A stretch of DNA of 64,000 bases from NCBI RefSeq assembly GCF_014646195.1, contig NZ_BMMZ01000017.1, positions 1-64,000 on the forward strand, given 5' to 3'. The notes under the pieces were generated by a model. The model was not told the DNA's origin. It did not search any database and was given only the letters and a program-made list of their open reading frames with translations. This DNA comes from Microlunatus endophyticus (GTDB taxonomy: Bacteria > Actinomycetota > Actinomycetes > Propionibacteriales > Propionibacteriaceae). Of the stretch, positions 7,641 through 16,577 are shown in pieces; positions within the stretch are counted from its first letter, which is position 1; every line of letters starts with the position of its first letter. The position numbers were made by a program, and so were the translations under genes.

Positions 7641-9568
7641 TGTCGGAAACGGAGCTGGAGAAGGCACGAGAGACGGTCAGGCTGACCGTCGCCCAGGCGA
7701 CGATCAGGTTCCTGGCCAACCAGTGGACCGAACGCGACGGCGCCCAGCAGCGACTCTTCGCCGGCTCGATCGGGATCTTCGGGCACGGCAACGTGGCCGG
7801 ACTCGGTCAGGCACTGCTGCAGGCCGAGGTCGACGAACCGGGCAGCATGCCCTACATCCTGGCCCGCAACGAGCAGGGCGCGGTGCACACCGCGGTCGCG
7901 TTCGCCCGGGCCAGGAACCGGTTGCAGACCTACGCCGTCACGACCAGCATCGGCCCAGGCGCGACGAACATGATCACCGGGGCGGCGCTGGCAACGATCA
8001 ACCGAATCCCGGTGCTGTTGCTGCCCGCCGACGGTTTCGCCGCCCGGCACGCATCGCCGCTGCTGCAGGAGCTCGAACGCCCGGAGGCCGGCGATATCTC
8101 GGTCAACGATGCGTTCCGGCCCGTCTCCCGCTATTTCGACCGGGTCTCCCGGCCCGAACAGCTGCCCTCCGCGCTGCTCGGTGCGATGCGGGTGCTGACC
8201 GACGTTGCCGAGACCGGTGCGGTCACGGTCTGTTTCCCCCAGGACGTCCAGGCGGAGGCGTACGACTGGCCGCAGGCGCTGTTCGCCAAGCGGGTCTGGC
8301 GGCTGGGCCGTCCGCAGCCCGAGCCGGCATTGCTGGAGCGGGCGGCACAGTTGATCACTGCGGCACAGCGGCCGCTGATCGTCGCGGGCGGCGGCGTGCA
8401 CTACAGCCAGGCCGAGGACGCCCTGCAGGCGTTCGCCGAGCAGACCGGGATTCCGGTCGGTCTCAGCCAGGCGGGCAAGGGCGATCTGGTCGATGATCAT
8501 CCACAGTGTCTCGGGGCGATCGGCTCGACCGGGACGACGGCGGCCAACGCGATCGCCCGGGACGCCGACCTGGTGATCGGGATCGGCACCCGGTACTCCG
8601 ACTTCACCACCGCCAGCCGCTCGGCCTTCCAGGATCCGGGAGTCCGGTTCGTCAACATCAACGTCGCCGGTCTGGATTCGATCAAGGAAGCCGGTCTGCC
8701 GCTGCTCGCCGACGCGCGGGACACCCTGACCGCTCTCGCCGGCCTGGTCGGTGATCACCGGGTCTCCGCCGACTACACGGCCAGGATCACCGCCTTGAAA
8801 GCCGAATGGGATGCCATCGTCGACGACGCCTACCATCCGGCGGTCCCGGCCGCCGGCGACGGCGGGCTGCTCAGCCAGAACGAAGTGATCGGAATGGTCA
8901 ACGAGCAGTCCGACTCCCGTGACGTGCTGGTGTGTGCAGCCGGGTCGATGCCCGGAGATCTGCACAAGATGTGGCGGACCCGTGATCATGGTGGCTACCA
9001 CGTCGAATACGGCTATTCCTGTATGGGCTATGAGATCGCCGGCGGGCTCGGTGTCAGACTGGCGGATCCGAGCCGGGACGTGTTCGTGATGGTCGGCGAC
9101 GGCTCCTATCTGATGCTGTCCAGCGAACTGGTCACCGCGATCCAGGAGGGCGTCAAGATCATCGCCGTCCTGGTGCAGAACCACGGCTTCGCCTCGATCG
9201 GTTCACTGAGCGAGTCGCTGGGGTCGCAGCGGTTCGGCACCCGGTACCGGAGGCGTACGGGATCGGGTCGGTTGGACGGCGACCTGCTGCCGGTCGACCT
9301 CGCCGCCAACGCCGCCAGCCTCGGGGCAGACGTGATCAAAGCCAATACGGCCGACGAGTTCGTCGCCGCGATCAGGACCGCCAAGCAGGCCGACCACACG
9401 GTCGTCATCCACGTCGAGACCGACCCGTTCATCGACGCACCCGACTCCGGGTCCTGGTGGGACGTGCCGGTCAGCCAGGTCTCGACCCTTGACTCGACCC
9501 AGCAGGCGTACCAGGACTACCAAGATCACAAGAAGGCACAGCGGATCTACCTGGATCCTCATGACTGA
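7637..9568 (+). CDS. iolD: 3D-(3,5/4)-trihydroxycyclohexane-1,2-dione hydrolase
   Basis: This thiamine-diphosphate enzyme opens the inositol-derived diketone ring to give 5-deoxy-glucuronate. The 643-residue protein follows the acetohydroxyacid synthase plan: an N-terminal PYR domain with the Glu of NEQGAVHTAVAFA, a central Rossmann-like domain (about 200-340), and a C-terminal PP domain. The PP domain carries the TPP motif GDGSYLMLSSELV through QNHGFASIG. The start is ATGATG at 7637/7640, with a strong GGAAAGGAG ribosome site. It overlaps the stop of iolB. Confidence 0.94.
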   Translation: MMSETELEKARETVRLTVAQATIRFLANQWTERDGAQQRLFAGSIGIFGHGNVAGLGQALLQAEVDEPGSMPYILARNEQGAVHTAVAFARARNRLQTYAVTTSIGPGATNMITGAALATINRIPVLLLPADGFAARHASPLLQELERPEAGDISVNDAFRPVSRYFDRVSRPEQLPSALLGAMRVLTDVAETGAVTVCFPQDVQAEAYDWPQALFAKRVWRLGRPQPEPALLERAAQLITAAQRPLIVAGGGVHYSQAEDALQAFAEQTGIPVGLSQAGKGDLVDDHPQCLGAIGSTGTTAANAIARDADLVIGIGTRYSDFTTASRSAFQDPGVRFVNINVAGLDSIKEAGLPLLADARDTLTALAGLVGDHRVSADYTARITALKAEWDAIVDDAYHPAVPAAGDGGLLSQNEVIGMVNEQSDSRDVLVCAAGSMPGDLHKMWRTRDHGGYHVEYGYSCMGYEIAGGLGVRLADPSRDVFVMVGDGSYLMLSSELVTAIQEGVKIIAVLVQNHGFASIGSLSESLGSQRFGTRYRRRTGSGRLDGDLLPVDLAANAASLGADVIKANTADEFVAAIRTAKQADHTVVIHVETDPFIDAPDSGSWWDVPVSQVSTLDSTQQAYQDYQDHKKAQRIYLDPHD

Positions 9569-10460
9569 AGGAACTGAATTGATCACTATCGGGTCTGCAC
9601 CCGACTCCTGGGGCGTGTGGTTCGCCGACGATCCCGAGCAGATCGACCCCGGCCGTTTCCTCGACGAGGTCGCCGAGGCGGGCTACACCTGGATCGAGCT
9701 CGGTCCGGTCGGCTATCTGCCCACCGACGCCCAGGAACTCCAGGACCAACTCGACGCCCATGGACTGAAGGTGTCCGCCGGGACGGTCTTCGAGCACCTG
9801 CACCAGCCCGATTCCTGGGATGACGTCTGGCAACAGGTGTCGACGGTCGGCGCGCTGACGCAGGCCGTCGGTGGCGAGCACATCGTCGTGATCCCGGACG
9901 TCTGGCGCGATCACAAGACCGGCGAGCCGAAGGAGCCCCGCGAGCTCACCGTCGAGCAGTGGAAGCTGATGACCGACGGGATGAACGAGCTGGGCAAGCG
10001 GATCGCCGACGAGTACGGCCTCAAGGTCCAGTTCCACAGCCACGCGGACAGCCACGTCGGCTACCAGGTTGATATCGAACGCTTCCTGGCCGCCACCGAT
10101 CCGGCGTATGTGAACCTGTGCCTGGACACCGGCCACGTCGCCTACTACGGCGGCGACAGCCTCGACCTGATCAACCGGTTCCCGGAGCGGATCGGCTACC
10201 TGCACCTCAAGCAGGTCGACCCGGCGATCCGTGACACCGTGCTCGCCCAGGACCTGTCCTTTCCCGAGGCAGTACGCCGCGGCGTGATGATCGAGCCGCC
10301 GGCCGGCGAGCCCGATCTCGGGCCGATCCTGGACGCGGTGGGCCACCTGGGCCGACCGCTCTACGGGATCGTCGAGCAGGATCTCTATCCGTGCCCGCCT
10401 GACGTGCCGCTGCCGATCGCACAGCGCACCTTCACCTATCTGAAGAACTGCGTCGCATGA
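9561..10460 (+). CDS. iolE: Inosose (2-keto-myo-inositol) dehydratase
   Basis: IolE removes water from scyllo-inosose. The 299-residue TIM barrel of the xylose-isomerase-like family begins TEGTELITIGSAPDSWGVWF, the characteristic IolE opening. Metal-binding positions are suggested by FHSHADSHVG, LCLDTGHVAYYGG, YLHLKQVDP and GIVEQDLYP. The ATG at 9561 overlaps the iolD stop by eight bases, and the stop forms ATGA with iolG. Both overlaps point to strict operon translation. Confidence 0.93.
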   Translation: MTEGTELITIGSAPDSWGVWFADDPEQIDPGRFLDEVAEAGYTWIELGPVGYLPTDAQELQDQLDAHGLKVSAGTVFEHLHQPDSWDDVWQQVSTVGALTQAVGGEHIVVIPDVWRDHKTGEPKEPRELTVEQWKLMTDGMNELGKRIADEYGLKVQFHSHADSHVGYQVDIERFLAATDPAYVNLCLDTGHVAYYGGDSLDLINRFPERIGYLHLKQVDPAIRDTVLAQDLSFPEAVRRGVMIEPPAGEPDLGPILDAVGHLGRPLYGIVEQDLYPCPPDVPLPIAQRTFTYLKNCVA

Positions 10461-11467
10461 GTGATCTTCGGGTCGCCGTGCTCGGCGTCGGGATGATGGG
10501 CGGATTCCATGTCGAGACGCTGAGCCGACGCGTGCACGGGGCTACCGTCTCGGTGATCAACGACTACGACCAGGCCAAGGCTGTGGCTGTGGCCGGGTCG
10601 ATCGGTGCGAGGACCGAATCCGATCCGCTGGCCGCGATCAACGCCGACGATGTCGATGCGGTGGTGATCGCCAGTCCGGGCACGGCCCACGAGCAGCAGG
10701 TGCTGGCCTGCCTGGACCGCGGCATCCCGGTACTGTGCGAGAAGCCGCTGACGGTCGATCCGGTCAGTGCGCTCGAGGTCGTGAAGGCGGAGCGGCGTAC
10801 TGGGAAACAGCTTGTGCAGTTGGGATTCATGCGGCGGTTCGACCCGGAGTATGCAGCGGCCAAACAACTGATCGACTCCGGCGAGCTGGGCCGGGTGCTG
10901 TTGCTGCACTGTGTCCACCGCAACATGGCCAACGGCCCGCACTTCGACTCGGCGATGATGATCACCGACTCGGTGGTGCACGAGGTCGACGTCGCCCGGT
11001 TCCTGCTGGGTGAGGAGATTGCCTCGGTGCAGGTGCTGAAGCCGACGGCCACCTCCGCGGCACCAGAGGGCGTCTCGGACCCGATGATCGTGATCTTCCG
11101 GACCGGGAGCGGCGTGATCGTCACGGTCGAGATCTTCGTCAGGGCGCAGATCGGCTATGAGGTGCGGACCGAGGTCGTCGGGGAGCGGGGGAGCACGCTC
11201 TTCGGTCTGGACCAGCACGGCATCACCAAGCTCTCCGGACCGGATGGCAGCGGGCGGTGGGGCGGCCTGGTGCCGCCCGGATTCATCGAGCGGTTCGCGC
11301 CGGCATATCAGATCGAGCTGCAGCACTGGGTCGATGCGGCACGCACCGGTGGCATCGACGGTCCGGGTGCCTGGGACGGTTATGCGGCGGCGGCGGTTTG
11401 CGCGGCCGGAGTGGAGGCGGTGCGCACCGGTGAGGTCGTCCCGGTGACACTGGGATCGATCGAGTAG
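10457..11467 (+). CDS. iolG: Inositol 2-dehydrogenase (Gfo/Idh/MocA family)
   Basis: IolG oxidises myo-inositol to scyllo-inosose, the first step of the pathway. The 336-residue protein has an N-terminal Rossmann fold with VLGVGMMGGFH (dinucleotide loop) and the Gfo/Idh/MocA motif CEKPLT. Its C-terminal alpha/beta domain includes FMRRFDPEY and DSVVHEVDVARFLLG with the catalytic-region His/Asp. Its start overlaps iolE (ATGA). Paralogues acting on other polyols exist, but the operon context favours inositol. Confidence 0.9.
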   Translation: MSDLRVAVLGVGMMGGFHVETLSRRVHGATVSVINDYDQAKAVAVAGSIGARTESDPLAAINADDVDAVVIASPGTAHEQQVLACLDRGIPVLCEKPLTVDPVSALEVVKAERRTGKQLVQLGFMRRFDPEYAAAKQLIDSGELGRVLLLHCVHRNMANGPHFDSAMMITDSVVHEVDVARFLLGEEIASVQVLKPTATSAAPEGVSDPMIVIFRTGSGVIVTVEIFVRAQIGYEVRTEVVGERGSTLFGLDQHGITKLSGPDGSGRWGGLVPPGFIERFAPAYQIELQHWVDAARTGGIDGPGAWDGYAAAAVCAAGVEAVRTGEVVPVTLGSIE

Positions 11468-11496
11468 GAAACGAAGCGAAGGATGGGTTGCTGATC

Positions 11497-13014
11497 ATGG
11501 CAGGGTCGAACGAGCAGTCGGACAAGCAGACGATCAATCACTGGGCGGCCGGAGCGGAATTCGCCGGCACCTCGGGCAGGTTCGGCGATGTCACCGACCC
11601 GGCGACCGGAGCGGTCACCGCACAGGTGGCGTTCGCCTCGGAGCAAGATGCCGATCAGGTGATCGCGGCGGCGGCCAAGGCCTTCCCGGCCTGGCGCGAC
11701 ACCTCGCTGACCAAGCGGGTCCAGGTGCTCTTCCGGTTCCGCGAGCTGCTCAACCAGCGGTCCGGCGAGGTGGCGGAGATCATCACCTCCGAGCACGGCA
11801 AGGTGCTCTCCGATGCTGCCGGCGAAGTCAGTCGCGGCCAGGAGGTCGTCGAGTTCGCCTGCGGAATCCCGCATCTGATCAAGGGCAGCTTCACCGAGAA
11901 TGCCTCCACCGGCGTCGACGTGCACTCGGTCCGGCAGCCGCTCGGCGTGGTCGGCATCATTTCGCCGTTCAACTTCCCGATCATGGTGCCGCTGTGGTTC
12001 ACGCCGATCGCGATCGCGGCCGGCAACGCCGTGGTGCTCAAGCCGAGCGAGAAGGATCCCGGTGCCGCCCTGTGGATGGCCAGGCTGTGGAAGGAGGCCG
12101 GACTGCCAGACGGTGTCTTCAACGTCCTGAACGGCGACAAGACCGCGGTCGACGCGCTCCTCGGTCATAATCAGGTCAAATCGATCTCCTTCGTCGGCTC
12201 GACACCGATCGCCCGCTATGTCTACGAGACCGCAACCGCCAACGGCAAGCGGGTGCAGGCGCTCGGCGGTGCCAAGAACCACATGGTGGTCCTGCCGGAT
12301 GCCGATCTCGATCTTGCTGCCGATCAGGCGGTCAATGCCGGTTACGGATCGGCGGGGGAACGCTGCATGGCGATCTCGGCGGTCGTCGCCGTCGGCACCA
12401 TCGGCGACGAGCTGGTGGCCAAGATCAAGGAACGGACCGAGAAGCTCAAGATCGGCGACGGGCGCCGCGACAGCGACATGGGCCCGGTCGTCACCAAACA
12501 GGCCCAGGACAAGATCACCGGCTACATCGGCGCCGGCCAGGAAGCTGGAGCGACGCTGATCGTCGACGGCCGCGACGTGACACCGGATTCCGATGGCGAC
12601 GGCTTCTTCGTCGGACCGACGCTTTTCGATCATGTCGGCCGGGAGATGTCGATCTACACCGACGAGATCTTCGGCCCGGTGCTCTCGGTCGTCCGGGTGG
12701 AGACCTACGAAGAGGCCATCGACCTGATCAACAAGAACCCGTACGGCAACGGCACCGCGATCTTCACCAACGACGGCGGCGCCGCCCGGCGCTTCCAGAA
12801 CGAGATCGAGGTCGGCATGATCGGGATCAATGTTCCGATCCCGGTGCCGATGGCGTACTACTCCTTCGGCGGCTGGAAATCCTCGCTCTTCGGAGACACC
12901 CACGCGCACGGTGTCGAGGGTGTGCACTTCTTCACCCGCGGCAAGGTGATCACCTCCCGCTGGCTCGATCCCTCGCACGGCGGCATCAATCTGGGCTTCC
13001 CGCAGAACTCCTGA
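11497..13014 (+). CDS. mmsA: CoA-acylating methylmalonate/malonate-semialdehyde dehydrogenase
   Basis: This enzyme (also called IolA) converts malonate semialdehyde to acetyl-CoA and CO2, ending inositol breakdown. The 505-residue aldehyde dehydrogenase has SPFNFPIMVPLWF at the cofactor site, ALGGAKNHMVV (the MMSDH-type variant with Asn in place of the usual general-base Glu), and the catalytic Cys in GSAGERCMAIS. The C-terminus has YSFGGWKSSLFGD. I start at ATG 11497; an in-frame TTG at 11488 lies closer to the AAGGA ribosome site and cannot be excluded. It lies 29 bases after iolG and ends the operon. Confidence 0.92.
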   Translation: MAGSNEQSDKQTINHWAAGAEFAGTSGRFGDVTDPATGAVTAQVAFASEQDADQVIAAAAKAFPAWRDTSLTKRVQVLFRFRELLNQRSGEVAEIITSEHGKVLSDAAGEVSRGQEVVEFACGIPHLIKGSFTENASTGVDVHSVRQPLGVVGIISPFNFPIMVPLWFTPIAIAAGNAVVLKPSEKDPGAALWMARLWKEAGLPDGVFNVLNGDKTAVDALLGHNQVKSISFVGSTPIARYVYETATANGKRVQALGGAKNHMVVLPDADLDLAADQAVNAGYGSAGERCMAISAVVAVGTIGDELVAKIKERTEKLKIGDGRRDSDMGPVVTKQAQDKITGYIGAGQEAGATLIVDGRDVTPDSDGDGFFVGPTLFDHVGREMSIYTDEIFGPVLSVVRVETYEEAIDLINKNPYGNGTAIFTNDGGAARRFQNEIEVGMIGINVPIPVPMAYYSFGGWKSSLFGDTHAHGVEGVHFFTRGKVITSRWLDPSHGGINLGFPQNS

Positions 13015-13024
13015 AGGGCGATGC

Positions 13025-14566
13025 TCAGAGCTGGCCCGGGTAGAAGCCGTGTCGGGCCAACGGCTCGACCAGCTCGCGCTCCTCGTAGGCCAGATGGGAG
13101 AGCAGAGTGTCGGTGAGCAGATCGACGGCCTCCTGCAACTCGGTGTAGTCGCCGGGATGCTCGATCACGCCGACGAGTCGGCGGTCGACATCCTGGAGCA
13201 CCTCGTGGATCACGTGGTGCTCATCGGTGAGCCGGTCGAGGACCGCGCCCAGCTCGTGATCAGCCGCGCGCAGATTGGGAAAGACGGCCTGGTCCTCCAG
13301 CGTGTGGTGCTCGGCGACGGTCCGGCAGTAGGCCGCGCAATAGGCGCCGAGGGTCCAGTCGTTCTGCCGCATGGTCAACTCGTTGATCACCGATCGTGCC
13401 CGGCCGATGTCCAGCGCACCACTGCGCACCTGGTTGATCACGTCGCGCACGGTCTCGAGCTCTTGGCGTAGATGATCATGGACGTCGATCAGGTGTTGGC
13501 CGGCCATCCGACCACGGTCGGTATAGGTGACATCGGGGCCGGAAGCACTCCGGTGCGGTCGGGCGGACTCGTCCCAGAGCGTGCGCTGTGCCAGCCGGGC
13601 GCCACTGTCCGCGGTCGGGCGGATGCCGAGCCGGTCATATTCGGACCCGTCGTCGGTCGGCGTGACGGACTGATCATGGTCCAGGTCCGCCTCGGCGCCA
13701 TCCGTCGGTGAGGTGTCGGTGTGCACGGCACGGGCTGCAGCCACCCGCTCGCGTACCTCGGGGGCGATGCCGGCGAAGTGTTGCAGGACCGCCGGATCGT
13801 CGCCCATCACGATGAAGGTGTCGATGCCTTCGGTCAGCGCCAGCTCGACCAGATGATCCGGGTCGGCGTCGGTGACGTTGAGGAGTCTGCGGATGTCGGA
13901 CGGCTCACGGCCGGCGGTCCGGGCGGCATCGTCGATGATGGTGTTGCCGCGGGTCAGGTCACCCGGTTGCAGATACGGCTCGGACGGCAGCCAGCCGTCA
14001 CCGAGCCGGCCGGTCAGCCGCAGGATCCGTGGCTTGTACGCGCCGATCCAGATGCCGACCGGATGGGCCGGCGCCGGGCCGCGCTTGGCGCCGTGGAGTT
14101 GATAGTAGTGGCCGTCGAAGCGGACGCCGCCGCGCTGGTCGGCATCCCAGAGCTCGCGGATGATGGTGATCGCTTCCCCCAGCGCTGCAACGGATTCGCC
14201 CGGCTGCAGCCGTCGGCCGCCCATCGCTTCGATGGCGTCCCAGAATCCGCCGGCACCGATCCCGAGTTCGATCCGGCCGCCGGTGAGCAGGTCGAGGCTC
14301 GCCACGCTCCGGGCCAGCACCGCCGGTGGCCGGAGCGGGAGATTGGTGACGTTGCCGCTGATCGCGATCCGCTCGGTGCGTGCGGCGACATAACTGATCA
14401 AGGTCCAGGTGTCGGAGAAGCCGGCCTGATAGGGGTGGTCCTGGAAGGTCACCAGGTCGAGTCCGAGTTGTTCGCTCAGCTGGGCCAGGTGGACGGCCCG
14501 CTGCGGATCGGCGTTCGCCGGCGTGATGAAGCTGCCGAAGCTGAGCTCGCGGCCGTAGTCCGGCAT
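13025..14566 (-). CDS. Luciferase-like (LLM) flavin/F420 oxidoreductase fused to a hemerythrin-like domain
   Basis: A 513-residue two-domain protein. Residues about 1-300 are a luciferase-like TIM barrel (SFITPANADPQRAVHLAQL, YVAARTERIAISGNVTN, GGRIELGIGAG, a cofactor-binding pattern). Residues about 370-513 match an HHE/hemerythrin four-helix bundle, with VHDHLRQELE, EHHTLEDQAVFPNL, DEHHVIHEVL and HLAYEERELVEPL supplying regularly spaced His/Glu di-iron ligands. A charged linker joins them. The start chosen (MPDYGREL) has GAGGGA upstream; ATG 14599 would fall inside the inverted repeat. It is divergent from a MarR regulator. The substrate is unknown. F420 use is plausible because fbiA and fbiB lie in this window, but FMN cannot be excluded. 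Confidence 0.85.
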   Translation of the reverse strand: MPDYGRELSFGSFITPANADPQRAVHLAQLSEQLGLDLVTFQDHPYQAGFSDTWTLISYVAARTERIAISGNVTNLPLRPPAVLARSVASLDLLTGGRIELGIGAGGFWDAIEAMGGRRLQPGESVAALGEAITIIRELWDADQRGGVRFDGHYYQLHGAKRGPAPAHPVGIWIGAYKPRILRLTGRLGDGWLPSEPYLQPGDLTRGNTIIDDAARTAGREPSDIRRLLNVTDADPDHLVELALTEGIDTFIVMGDDPAVLQHFAGIAPEVRERVAAARAVHTDTSPTDGAEADLDHDQSVTPTDDGSEYDRLGIRPTADSGARLAQRTLWDESARPHRSASGPDVTYTDRGRMAGQHLIDVHDHLRQELETVRDVINQVRSGALDIGRARSVINELTMRQNDWTLGAYCAAYCRTVAEHHTLEDQAVFPNLRAADHELGAVLDRLTDEHHVIHEVLQDVDRRLVGVIEHPGDYTELQEAVDLLTDTLLSHLAYEERELVEPLARHGFYPGQL

Positions 14567-14586
14567 GATTCCCTCGGTTCCAAAAT

Positions 14587-14624
14587 GTTGATACGTCATC
14601 CTCTGTGTTGGATGATACATCAAC
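14587..14624. promoter_or_regulatory. Candidate MarR operator: 15-8-15 imperfect inverted repeat
   Basis: Arms at 14587-14601 (GTTGATACGTCATCC) and 14610-14624 (GGATGATACATCAAC) match at 12 of 15 positions around an 8-base centre. They lie in the 80-base gap between the divergent oxidoreductase (start 14566) and the MarR gene (start 14647). Position and symmetry fit a MarR-dimer site controlling both genes. Confidence 0.6.
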
Positions 14625-14646
14625 CTCTCCGGCGTACGATGGATAC

Positions 14647-15132
14647 ATGACGGTCGAAGCAGAGCGAGCGATCAGCGCCGAGCAGGAGCTGGGCTGGCGG
14701 CTTTACTACCGGATGCAGACCCAGCTGCTGGGCGTGCTGAACCGGGAACTGACCCAGGAGACCGGACTGTCCGAGGCCGACTATGAGGTCCTCATCACCT
14801 TGCTGGAGAGCCCGGACCACACGGTGCGGGCCCGCGAGATTCGGGCTGCCCTGATCTGGGAGAAGAGTCGGTTGTCGCACCAGTTGCGGCGGATGGAGGA
14901 GCGTGGTCTGGTCCGCCGCGACGACTGTGTCGAGGATGCCCGTGGCGCGATGGTGATCATGACCCCGGTGGGGCAGGAGATCATCGAGCGGGCGGAATGC
15001 GCGCGGCTGCGGGCCGTGAACGATCACCTGATCGGGGTGCTCAGCGAAGATCAGCTCCGGGCGTTGGGCGATATCAGCGAGACCGTGCTCGCCCATCTCG
15101 GCATCGCCTGCGCGGCTCACCAGGAAGTGTGA
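14647..15132 (+). CDS. MarR-family transcriptional regulator
   Basis: A 161-residue winged-helix regulator. It has a dimerisation helix (about 8-35), LSEADYEVLITLLES, the recognition region VRAREIRAALIWEKSRLSHQLRRMEERGLVRR, and a wing with Asp/Arg residues at about 95-105. A C-terminal helix closes the dimer. The start is the ATG giving MTVEAERA; upstream codons would run through the inverted repeat. Divergence from the LLM-hemerythrin gene with a shared palindrome suggests that it represses that gene and itself, released by an unknown small molecule. Confidence 0.88.
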   Translation: MTVEAERAISAEQELGWRLYYRMQTQLLGVLNRELTQETGLSEADYEVLITLLESPDHTVRAREIRAALIWEKSRLSHQLRRMEERGLVRRDDCVEDARGAMVIMTPVGQEIIERAECARLRAVNDHLIGVLSEDQLRALGDISETVLAHLGIACAAHQEV

Positions 15133-15199
15133 GTAATCTGCCGGTCCAGTTGCAGGTGGAGCCCGAATTTCGGCCCAGCGTCAGCACTGGACCGCTGAT

Positions 15200-15787
15200 T
15201 TACTCACCGCTGCTCCGGAACCGGAGTGCGACCTCTTCCAACCTGGCAGTGTAATCGCGCCACCAGTCACGATCACCGGCGTCCGACCAGTCGGTGCCAG
15301 CGCGGCTGTCGATCAGCTCACGCAGGATCTGCAGCTGGCCCGCGTGCATCGACGTGTCCTTCAAGACCCGGGCCACCAGGCCGGCAGCGGTGGTGACGCG
15401 GACTTCCTCCGGCCACCAGGGAACGCTCGCCTCGGCGGCCGGTCCGACTTCTGCCAGCACGGCGTCGGAATGTGCACAGGCCCGCTGATAGAGCTCGACG
15501 ATGTAGTCGCCCGACTCGTCGGCCGTGGCCCACATGTCGCGGTTGGGGCCGAGCGACTCATCGGCGATCCACGGCAGCGGCTGCTCGAACGGATGGCCGA
15601 GGCAGACGCCGAGGTAGCCCGCCTCGATCCCGATCAGGTGTTTCACCACACCCAGCAGATTGGTCCCCGTCGGCGTCATGGGATGTCGGAGCTCGTACGC
15701 TCCCAGGCCTTCCACGCAGCCCAGCACCGTTTGCCGCGATTCCTGCAGGTAGCCGTGATCATCCTGGCGGATCGGTGTGGTCGGCAT
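15200..15787 (-). CDS. DinB/DUF664 family protein
   Basis: A 195-residue four-helix-bundle protein of the DinB family. In characterised members of the wider superfamily three His residues bind a metal and some act as thiol-dependent transferases. Here VVKHLIGIEAGYLG supplies the first His and DTSMHAGQLQILRELID a later one. Also visible are the W-rich segments EASVPWW and DRDWWRDY. The function of this member is unknown. The first 127 bases of the gene reappear as a diverged copy at 19620-19745, so the locus has been partly duplicated. Confidence 0.8.
   Translation of the reverse strand: MPTTPIRQDDHGYLQESRQTVLGCVEGLGAYELRHPMTPTGTNLLGVVKHLIGIEAGYLGVCLGHPFEQPLPWIADESLGPNRDMWATADESGDYIVELYQRACAHSDAVLAEVGPAAEASVPWWPEEVRVTTAAGLVARVLKDTSMHAGQLQILRELIDSRAGTDWSDAGDRDWWRDYTARLEEVALRFRSSGE
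15661..15787 (-). repeat. Direct repeat copy A (5' end of the DinB gene)
   Basis: This 127-base segment, the N-terminal coding part of the intact DinB gene, matches 19620-19745 closely by eye, including the start-proximal run through GGATCATCCTGGCGGAT-type sequence and the EGLGxYELRHPMTPTGT coding stretch. Both copies have the same orientation and bracket about 3.8 kb. Confidence 0.75.
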
Positions 15788-15844
15788 GGCCGAATGCTAG
15801 ACGGCTATCAGCCTCGGCAAGGTCTGCCTTTCCCGTATGCCGGC

Positions 15845-16561
15845 TCAGCGAGCTCCGGCTGGCCGGAGCGCGAGCTGCAGGCAGTCCGGTTCGAAGCCCA
15901 GCCGGTCAGCGATGTGGCGGGAGGCCGTGTTGCCGGACAGTGCCCTCCATCGGGCGATGCCGAACTCCCGTACGGCGTGGGTGGTCGCGCGCACCCCGAC
16001 GGCTGTGGCAGCTCCGCGTCCGCGGGCCTCGGGTCGGGTCAGGATGCCGACATCCGACGGCGATCCATCGAAGGGTGTGAGGTTTGCGGCAGCGACCACA
16101 TGACCAGAGTCGTCGACGGCCTGCCAGGCACCTTCGATGTCGTCGCCGCCGAAACCGCTCTCGCCCCACTCCGCCGGGTCGACCCGGGACCGCAGCTCAG
16201 TGAGTTGTCCGGGCAGGACCGGCTCGATGCGGAACCGCGATGCCCGGTGATCGGCCGGCGGGGCTTCATCGGTGAAGGCATGGACACTCGGACCCAGGAT
16301 CTGCCAGTCGGGCAGCTGCCGAAGCCACCAGCCGGGATCGATCACTGTCGTGGGATCGATCCTCCATTGGCTGATGGCGTCAACGAGGTACTCCGGAGCC
16401 GAGACGTACGCCGTTTCCTGTCGCAGAACGGCGTAGATGCCCGGGTAACCGTGCAGGTCCGGCGCCCGATGCGGTGTGATCACCGCGTGGTTGGAGCAGT
16501 CGGTGGTACCGAAGACGGCACGCCAGAACGCCTCGACACGATCCCGGCCCCGCTGCTGCAC
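15845..16561 (-). CDS. GNAT-family N-acetyltransferase
   Basis: A roughly 238-residue acetyltransferase. The C-terminal half is a clear GNAT fold: GAWQAVDDSGHVVAAANLTPF, then VGILTRPEARGRGAATAVG, the acetyl-CoA binding RxxGxG/A loop, and ALSGNTASRHIADRLGFEPD. The N-terminal half (VEAFWRAVFGTTDCSN onwards) resembles other two-part GNATs. The start is uncertain; I chose a GTG 17 bases beyond the stop of the decayed SDR gene because longer readings enter that gene. Substrate unknown. Confidence 0.7.
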   Translation of the reverse strand: MQQRGRDRVEAFWRAVFGTTDCSNHAVITPHRAPDLHGYPGIYAVLRQETAYVSAPEYLVDAISQWRIDPTTVIDPGWWLRQLPDWQILGPSVHAFTDEAPPADHRASRFRIEPVLPGQLTELRSRVDPAEWGESGFGGDDIEGAWQAVDDSGHVVAAANLTPFDGSPSDVGILTRPEARGRGAATAVGVRATTHAVREFGIARWRALSGNTASRHIADRLGFEPDCLQLALRPAGAR

Positions 16562-16577
16562 TTGCGAAGTACAGCAT

